Shown here: one piece after another, positions 56,660 to 64,000 of the stretch | Position numbering within the stretch: position 1 is the first letter of the stretch | Layout of the letters: every line of letters starts with the position of its first letter | Source: Daucus carota subsp. sativus | Lineage: Eukaryota > Streptophyta > Magnoliopsida > Apiales > Apiaceae | Direction: 5' to 3' | DNA: 64,000 nt | Assembly: GCF_001625215.2 (NCBI RefSeq) | Contig: NC_030383.2 | Span: 46,806,380-46,870,379 of the forward strand | The notes under the pieces: generated by a model | The model's database searches: none | The model's input: the letters and a program-made list of their open reading frames with translations, nothing else | Told to the model about the DNA's origin: nothing | Position numbers and translations under genes: made by a program

Positions 56660-58677
56660 GTAGCTCAAACTATGTTATGCACTTAGATGGAGATGAAGTA
56701 GTTGTTGATGCAATTTATAGGATATGGAATGAGCTTAATTGGACTGAAGGATTGGTATTTTCAAAATTTAATAGAGACCACAGGCTCTGTGAACTTCATC
56801 CTACCTCATCCATTTAGGATTACCAGGCATGGGCCAGTTGATAGAACTGAACACGTATGTAACAAGACAATAATAAAAAGACTCACCTGTACCATTATCA
56901 TAAGTGTTGGTTCCAACAAGCAGGAAAAGGATAAGAACACTACAGAGCTTTTAAGTGATGTGTCATACTCCTGGCCAATTATTCTGCTGCTTAATGTGTT
57001 TAGTGTTTTCTATTACTGGGAGTACTGGCAAGTGGGTGGAATAATCATTTTTTTTTATTTTTTTTTATCATAACGCCCTCCAGTAGTAGCAAAGTTAGGC
57101 AGAATATGCTAAAGCCACCTTGTGTGCTTCGGACCCAGTCAACTTGCCAGCAAGACATATTGTCTTCCACAATTTAAGGGGGGGAATTTTCAAGTATAAA
57201 AGCTGTAACTTGTATCGATCCAAGTCATTTTTTTGTTATTGATCTTTTGATAGAGCCTTTTCTAAACACATAATTAATATGTTAATCTTTATAAATTAAT
57301 TAAAGCAGGGATCCTTTATACTGCATTCAACTCGAGCCAAACCAAGACGAGGCTTTACATATAGATTAGTCAACTGAGCTGAGTTTACCTCATCAATCTC
57401 AACACAAGCTTAAAAAATTTAGTCAAAAAATTTCTTGATTGAACTTAACAAACTAACAACCTCATAAGCTGTACCATCTGGAGCCTGTCTTGTTGAGACG
57501 AGCTTGCAATGCAAACTTGCTCGAATTCCAGCTCTCCTGATTTGCATTAGCACTTGGCAGAATCTCCGTAGTAATTTCAAACTCACAAACTTTTTCAAAC
57601 AGTTACCACCAACAGAATAAACCTCAAAAATGTAACTAGATTAAGATTGTAAGGTTTTCTGGTTGATAACAGAGGACATGATGATACATTGGTCAAAGTT
57701 GCACCGTCTAGCAGAATTTCTCAAAGATTATGCTACATTATATATCTCTACCAGCACAATTCAACTGCTACAAAAAAATTTACATAAGTACATAACGTTA
57801 TTTGTTTTGAAAGGTCTTTTAGCAAAAGATATAGCAAGGGTTCATAGTGCAATTGTAGCAAAACTACAGCCACTTCAATATTAGTTAGCTTACCTCAATA
57901 CTGATAAGTTTTTTAAAAGCCTTATCACAGTTCATGAGCTACAGTGAGTCTGCGCCATTCCAGCAGGGTCAGTGAGAATGATGGTGTCACCCTAAAGCAT
58001 CAGGACCGGAATGAATTCTGTAAAAAGTCATACAAGAATCCCAATTTTTTCAGAATTGCATCAGATAAGATTAATTCCAAAACAGTGCAGGGATAAAATA
58101 AGAATTTGCTTTCTTCACGATTGCATAAATTCTTCTAATGGTTTATCATATATAGAAGTAGACCTAGGAACACAGTATATTCCTATATTCGCTAGAATTC
58201 CACTAAACGACATGATTACAAGCTGATTCCTATAAACACTTATCAATCTTATTTATGTTATTTTATCGCTTGACAAGTTGCATCCTGTATTTCTGTCACC
58301 TTTATATCACACATAACAAGCTAATCCAAACTTTCTTAAAGTCAATGATAAAGATCAAAGAGTACAAAACTACAATATACCAATTTATTAAGAGAAGAAA
58401 AACTTTCATGCCATGTTGTTTTCTTTCTTATCTAAGAAGTTTTGGGGCTAGTTACAAATTCTATTCTACTCATTGTAAAAACAGAAGGTTTGACATCTAT
58501 TTGTGTAATCCAAGTGTACATACATTTACCACAAATAAACATCAGCATCATCTTCATTAAAACCATTGGTGAAGTCACTTCAATCCACATTCAAATAATA
58601 TTGACAGCATGTCAGCATTTGTATTGAGTGAGTTGTCGACCTTCCTGAATAGTATATATGCACTACAAGCAGCAGCA
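56660..58677. other. Intergenic, no gene seen
   Basis: Upstream region of the UPF0301 gene and 3' flank of the following PPR gene. Short ORFs at 56700-57070, 57660-57885 and 58010-58620 have no recognisable domain and simple composition. A T-rich tract lies near 57049-57069. Confidence 0.5.
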
Positions 58678-60516
58678 TCAGAGTGAGCTACCCAAACTGC
58701 CACTATAATTCTCTTTAAGAATTTCATTTGCTATATAACCGTCTTTTTTAAGATGTTGACTCAGTCCATTAATCATCTGATATATCCTCACTGATTTAGG
58801 GTGTGATTTGTCGACTACAGTAAATTCATGGACCTCATTGTCCAACTCAATCAAACTAGCACCTGAGAGCTTTTGACTACCAGTGTTCTTCATCTTCAAC
58901 CTGGCATCAGAAACCTTATCCCAATTCCCGGCTGCAGCATATATATTTGATAGCATAGAAAGATTCCCTGCATCATTTGGCTCTAGCTTAACTAGTTGAT
59001 TAAGCACTTCCTCTGCAAGTTCCACAGCATTATGCATTCGGCAGGCCCCTAACAGTGCCCCCCATATAACATTATTTGGTTTAATTGGCATATCGTGGAC
59101 AAGTTGAAATGCTTCATTAAGCCGCCCCCCACGTCCTAAAAGATCAATGATGCAACCATAATGTTCAATTTCAGGGGTGACCCCGTAATCTCTTTCCATG
59201 TTGTAAAAATATTGAATTCCATCATCAACGAAACCTCCATGTGTACAAGCGCACAAGACGCTAACTAACGTTACTTTATCAGGCACAAAACCCTCTTGTT
59301 TCATTCTCATGAATAGTTGAAGAGCTCCACTTCCATTTCCATGCATGGCTAATCCATGGATTATGGCATTCCAAGAAACTAAATCTCTAGTCCTCATTCC
59401 ATTAAAAACACTCAACGCCCGATTTAAGCTACCACATTTCGCATACATATCAACTAAAGCATTGCAAACATGCACACTACACTTGTATCTACTCCTCTCA
59501 ATAGTTTCATGAACTCTTTCACCTAATCCAAGCAACCCTGATTCAGCGCAAGCAGCTAAAACACTAATAATAGTCCCATCATCAGGCCTCAATAAAGCCT
59601 CTTCCATTCGATCATACAACTCAATCGCCTCCTTCACACACCCCTTCTCCGCATACCCAGATATAATTATCGTCCACGAAACCAAATTCTTCACCGGCAT
59701 CTTATCAAACAGCATTCTCGCTGTCTCCATATCCCCCGCCTTACTATACCCCGAAATCATCGTGGACCAAGAAACCACATTCCTCTCCGGCATCCTCTCA
59801 AACAATTCAAAAGCCGCATTCATTTCCCCACCCTTGACATACCCATCAATCATCGTATTCCAACTCACACTATCTCTCTCGGGCATTTCATCAAACACCT
59901 TCCGCCCCTCAATCACCTCACCCGATTTCACCAACCCCCCAATCATAGTATTCCAACTCACAGTATCCCTCACCTCCATAGCCCCAAACAGCTTCCTCGC
60001 CGCATGAACACCCACCACACCGCACCTCGAATAACTATCCAACAAAGCATTAGGCACAAAAATATCAGAATAAAACCCAAACTTCTCCACATGGGCATGC
60101 ACCATCCTCACAACAGACACATAAGACTGCCCAGAAAAAGCCTTTAAGAGAAAAGGGTAAGTGAAATTATCAGGCCAAACACCATCACATTGCATACGAT
60201 AAAAAACATCAAAAGCCTGTAAAGGCTGAGAGTTATGAACATGAGCTCTGATCATAGTATTATACAAATGCACATTAGGTGTTTGAACTTGGTTAAATAC
60301 AGAGATAGCAGACACCATTTGACGACAGTTAGAATAAGAAGTGAGGAGTTTAGTGGATATAAATGGGTCTTGATGAAGATAAGATCTGTAAATGAGTGCG
60401 TGAAGTTGTTTGAGTTGGTTAAGGTTGTTGCATTTGTGGAGTTCGGATAGTTTTTGCTCGAACAAGCGTCGTTGAGAGACAAACGTTGGAGCACGAACTG
60501 GGATTGAGGCTTGCAT
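58678..60516 (-). CDS. Pentatricopeptide repeat protein, PLS-E class (At3g29230 type)
   Basis: Intronless, 612 residues, strongly resembling Arabidopsis PCMP-E27 (At3g29230) along its whole length. Shared landmarks: APTFVSQRRLFEQKLSELHK at the start, NLNQLKQLHALI, NVHLYNTMIRAHVHNSQPLQ, DNFTYPFLLKAFSGQS, ERDTVSWN-type S motifs, WTIIISGYAEKG, VIWGALLGACRMHN, and the E/E+ segment KLSGASLIELDNEVHEFTVV followed by DKSHPKSVRIYQMI. There is no DYW domain. Predicted organelle RNA-binding factor. A TATA-like CTATATAT lies about 50 bp upstream. Neighbour of the UPF0301 gene, as in Arabidopsis. Confidence 0.95.
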   Translation of the reverse strand: MQASIPVRAPTFVSQRRLFEQKLSELHKCNNLNQLKQLHALIYRSYLHQDPFISTKLLTSYSNCRQMVSAISVFNQVQTPNVHLYNTMIRAHVHNSQPLQAFDVFYRMQCDGVWPDNFTYPFLLKAFSGQSYVSVVRMVHAHVEKFGFYSDIFVPNALLDSYSRCGVVGVHAARKLFGAMEVRDTVSWNTMIGGLVKSGEVIEGRKVFDEMPERDSVSWNTMIDGYVKGGEMNAAFELFERMPERNVVSWSTMISGYSKAGDMETARMLFDKMPVKNLVSWTIIISGYAEKGCVKEAIELYDRMEEALLRPDDGTIISVLAACAESGLLGLGERVHETIERSRYKCSVHVCNALVDMYAKCGSLNRALSVFNGMRTRDLVSWNAIIHGLAMHGNGSGALQLFMRMKQEGFVPDKVTLVSVLCACTHGGFVDDGIQYFYNMERDYGVTPEIEHYGCIIDLLGRGGRLNEAFQLVHDMPIKPNNVIWGALLGACRMHNAVELAEEVLNQLVKLEPNDAGNLSMLSNIYAAAGNWDKVSDARLKMKNTGSQKLSGASLIELDNEVHEFTVVDKSHPKSVRIYQMINGLSQHLKKDGYIANEILKENYSGSLGSSL

Positions 60517-62916
60517 TTCATTACTTCTGCCGAGGCATAGCGGTTGTGTATGTGTGGATAATGGATATATAGTTTTGGCTTACACAGGAGTGAGATAAGG
60601 CAATCGGCTCTGTAACAGCATCACCAACGAGGCAACGATCTTAACAAAATAAATATTAATTTTATAAAAACAAATATTTATTTACTATAATAGTAACAGA
60701 ATTTCATACAAAATATATATATAATACATTATTTGGGCTCAAAAAATAGAGTTAACTCAATATTAATTATTTAATCCTCAAAACAAGTCGAATTAAATTT
60801 AAAATAATTTTTTCAGATTTAGAACAAAAATATTGACAAACAAATATCATCATAATTATGTAATAAATTTTAATATTAACATATTTTAAGATATAATATA
60901 AAAATATATGTTTCGTGAGATTTGAGAAACAAACTCAATATAAAATCCCGCATAAAATTAAAAACAGATTTTTTAGTAGAATAACATGTTGTTTTAATAA
61001 AAAAAATTAGTTCATAAACTATTACGAAGAAAAATATTATATTTATTGTCATCTACAACAAGGTATGTAATACAAGGATTTGACGGCTTTTATGCTAAAG
61101 TGTGGCATATATTTTCTATTGATAGTTTGTATTAGAAATACTCCTGATGTCGATATGATCGGATAGAATGTTAGTAAGAGGAGTAACATAAATAGATCTT
61201 TTTTTTCTAAACAACTTTGTTCATAATTCATCACAAGTAGCTCGTCAAAATGATTCCATAAAAAAAGCAAAGAAACCATTTAGGATTGTTTATGAAAAGA
61301 GGACATTAAACCTCGGGATAATGCAGTTGGCAGGATGTTGTTCGAATTTTCTGACTTTAAACTAGAAAAGGAGTTTTTTTTATGATGTCGATGCAGTAAT
61401 ATTTAAACTTTCTCTCGTTTATTGGCCATGCATGTTAAATGTGTTCATTTTCATGTGAACTTATCTGTGAGTTAACAATGGATATGATGTACTTATTATG
61501 GGGTACTTCATAGAGTTTTAATGCAATTGGGTAGAATAATTATTTTCCTTTTGACCATGACAATCGAATCACTCAAATTCACCTCCAATTGAACCTTTGT
61601 TGTTGAGCTGTTTATGCAGCCTCCAGAAGTTTTATGTATTCCATAACAGGTGCACTTATTAAAAAATGAGGCAGTTCTTCCAAGATAAATCAACCTCGAT
61701 TTTCCCCGTCAATTTTAAATCTAGCTTGTATACTGATCATATATCTAAATTAGAGGCAGACATGATGTTCTTCTTTATCAATTATAAAAAAGAATGGATA
61801 TGTTAATTTAAATGGTTCTAAATTCAACGACCTCCACGATACTTGCGCGATAGAAGTGATTTTGTTTGATGTATAAAGGTCCAGAAAGTGGTCTCTATCA
61901 GTTGTAAGGCTGTGAAAAGACCGATAAAGATAAATTTATATACATACGAAATAAAATAACATTACTTCTAATGTGTGGAAGGTACGTCTATCATGTATGT
62001 CTCTGTCGTTGATACACATCTCATTATGACTTTAAATTATTTCATATCTTCATTGTGAACGTAGAATCAATTACTCAAGTAAAGATGGTCATTAATGATA
62101 TAATGTATGATTAACAAAGATTTTTGCATGTAATTTTTATGTACTTGATAACCTTCTAAATGCAAAATTAGAATAACAGATGTATGGTTTATATGTACAA
62201 AATACCAAACATGCACCTTGATGCTTGTTGAAGTACTTTCAGTACATAGGACATCTAGAGTAGCGCATATATATTGAAAGTAATCAGCTAAAACTAATTA
62301 GCCAAAGCTTTCGATCCCGTTTATTTTCTAATTTAGTTTAGGTTTGCATACAAGATTAAGTTAATAAGATGATAATGACCAAGGTTATAAATAATAATGA
62401 TATAAACTATAATAAATAGTGACAGACACAAACTAAATGATTTTAAATCCGTTGATTTGAATTATAATATGCTTAAACCATAACAATTTACTTTGGTTTA
62501 GCTGCTTAGAATCCAACTGGTTGACATTCACCCATATCTACAACATGTCATACTTATGCTTTTATCCATATATATATTAATGTTTAACATGTAAATATGA
62601 AATATACTACAACATTACGTAAACACATATATATCCTGCATTTCATGTGTACAATGTCCGATTAGATTTTGTTACATATTTATTTGTTATATTAATTATG
62701 TCGATAGTTTGTGAGGTCGAATAACATATTTATATTCATATTTTTAGTTTTTTATTAGTTGAATTCCAAGTATAGAGAGCTAAATTGAGTAGTGATGTGA
62801 CATCTATATTTTTCAAAGAAATTGACAAATCTAATCCGCGAAACTTAACACGCAGTTAATTGTCCAGTTTGATTTGGATTTTGAATGTTGAAAAGGAAAT
62901 TGAAGTAATCAAGATT

Positions 62917-62970
62917 CTATTTGGTTTAACGAACGCACCAACATTCTCAAACCGAATTGAAGTGTAAAAT
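62917..62970 (+). mobile_element. Ty3/gypsy reverse-transcriptase motif remnant
   Basis: Reads ILFGLTNAPTFSNRIEV, resembling the family motif PFGLTNAPATF with one residue lost. Flanks are not coding. A relic only. Confidence 0.45.
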
Positions 62971-63228
62971 ATTATGGCCCGTTCTCACAAGGTTGAGACA
63001 TGTCCATGTGTGTTTATTTACGTGTTTACTATCATGATTTTAAAGACCTAATGATGCTCATACTATGTTTTGTCTTCTTTAGTCATTATCAAGTTTCCAC
63101 ACAGGGTAATAAACTTGAAGATGACCCATTGTAACTAGATTTTTTTATGCGTAAAATATTATGTTACAATTCATGTGAAAACATTCACATCATTCTACGT
63201 AGTTCATATTTTGCGGGCCATATGTGAT

Positions 63229-63600
63229 GACCCAGATTTTCAGATATTCTTTTATTATTTTTATTCATTATTATTTGAGAAAATGAGGAAGAAAATTCAA
63301 TATTTTATTCTAGTTTGATAATTTTCGAAAATAATTGTTTAAATTATTTTCTTGGTCATTGGGGATTGGGGTCATGGGGAAATACCTGTTTAAAAATTTT
63401 CAGCTCTCTTAAATTATTTTTCACCAATTCGAATAATTTGATTTGAACCGTAAATAGTATCAGTACGATTCAGTTTTCAACAATACATTTCGACTCAAAA
63501 CGATAATTAAAATAAACATTATATGTTTATTAAATATATAGTGCAAGACAGCAAGTCAGATAACCTCAGCTCATCACTATCTGTAGCACGAACTGGTAAG
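63229..63600 (+). mobile_element. Possible LTR start
   Basis: TGTGATGACCCAGATTTT resembles the TGTGATGACCC start common in plant Ty3 LTRs and lies just 3' of the reverse-transcriptase relic. No matching end or second LTR is visible. Confidence 0.25.
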
Positions 63601-63907
63601 AATATTAGATAAGTGAATGATTTGATTTATAAATCAATTTACACGATTTTCATCATCGGTTTATTTTTTTTACTTTGATCTGTAGTCACCTGAGCAACTT
63701 TAAGAATTCAACTTCAGGTTTGTAAATTTTTTAGCTGAGATTGATATGTTCTTAAATAGAATTTGATATTATATTAATGATTTTCCAAATTTGCTTTCAA
63801 ATCAGAGGTTAGTTGATTATGTACGTATTCGTTATCTCTTTGTTTTAATAACTTTCTTAATTATATTTTTAATATGAGTATCAAACTATGTCTTAGATTT
63901 GGATTGG

Positions 63908-63909
<2 letters not shown>

Positions 63910-63967
<58 letters not shown>
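63910..63967. repeat. (AT)n microsatellite
   Basis: About 29 uninterrupted AT units. Confidence 0.97.
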
Positions 63968-63969
<2 letters not shown>

Positions 63970-64000
63970 AGTTAAGTTCTATGGAGTACAAAAAAAATGG

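Larger units (their letters stand above)
60517..64000. other. Gene-free AT-rich end of the window
   Basis: No supported gene. It contains a short Ty3-type reverse-transcriptase motif, an LTR-like start and an AT microsatellite, listed separately. Confidence 0.6.

Noticed and set aside
57663-57884. 73-codon ORF between the UPF0301 and PPR genes
   Set aside because: No domain, no conserved look and no flanking splice or promoter support.

Overview
This is nuclear DNA of a flowering plant, almost certainly a eudicot. It has intron-rich genes with GT-AG introns in AT-rich DNA, plant-only families (a CNGC channel, PLS-class PPR proteins, an A20/AN1 stress-associated protein, an F-box/FBA protein), one nuclear tRNA gene, and many small transposons, mostly Stowaway MITEs with CTCCCTCCGTCCC ends and TA target duplications. 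I cannot name the species. Exon joins are my own readings, checked by reading frame and splice sites. Comparisons with Arabidopsis come from memory of those proteins, not from a search.

Layout. 1-3787 (+): a CNGC2/DND1-type channel whose first tiny exon probably lies left of the window. 5503-9816 (+): a tandem, diverged but intact CNGC2-like paralogue. 9.8-12.2 kb: AT-rich spacer with a 48-bp minisatellite. 12.2-20.9 kb (+): two broken genes, a TFIP11/STIPL1 splicing-factor pseudogene and an AP-4 epsilon-adaptin pseudogene that still has introns. 22.3-22.9 kb (-): a class A heat-shock-factor fragment. 25.6-32.8 kb (+): a complete 16-exon ubiquitin E4 ligase (UFD2/MUSE3 type). 33.9-34.4 kb (-): a stress-associated A20/AN1 zinc-finger gene. 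36.7-40.6 kb (-): a 6-exon SpoU-type RNA 2'-O-methyltransferase whose fourth intron holds a 234-bp-arm inverted repeat carrying twin small ORFs. 41.4-45.3 kb: nested transposon debris, including a Helitron-like terminus. 45.8-48.0 kb (-): a saccharopine-dehydrogenase-like oxidoreductase. 48.25 kb (+): tRNA-Gln(UUG). 49.2-51.6 kb (-): an E-type PPR. 52.3-54.3 kb: an RNase H remnant (+), a palindromic MITE, and an F-box gene (-) whose C-terminus runs into that MITE. 55.5-56.7 kb (-): a plastid-type UPF0301 (DUF179/AlgH) protein. 58.7-60.5 kb (-): a PPR close to Arabidopsis At3g29230. 60.5-64 kb: AT-rich, repeat-rich, no convincing gene.

The gene content suggests two conserved neighbourhoods. 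CNGC2, the E4 ligase and the SpoU methyltransferase correspond to the Arabidopsis neighbours At5g15410, At5g15400 and At5g15390. The UPF0301 gene plus the PPR correspond to At3g29240 and At3g29230. CNGC2 (calcium-linked immunity) and MUSE3 (immune-receptor turnover) both restrain immunity in Arabidopsis, so the first block links two negative regulators. The broken genes and transposons look like later insertions between these anchors.
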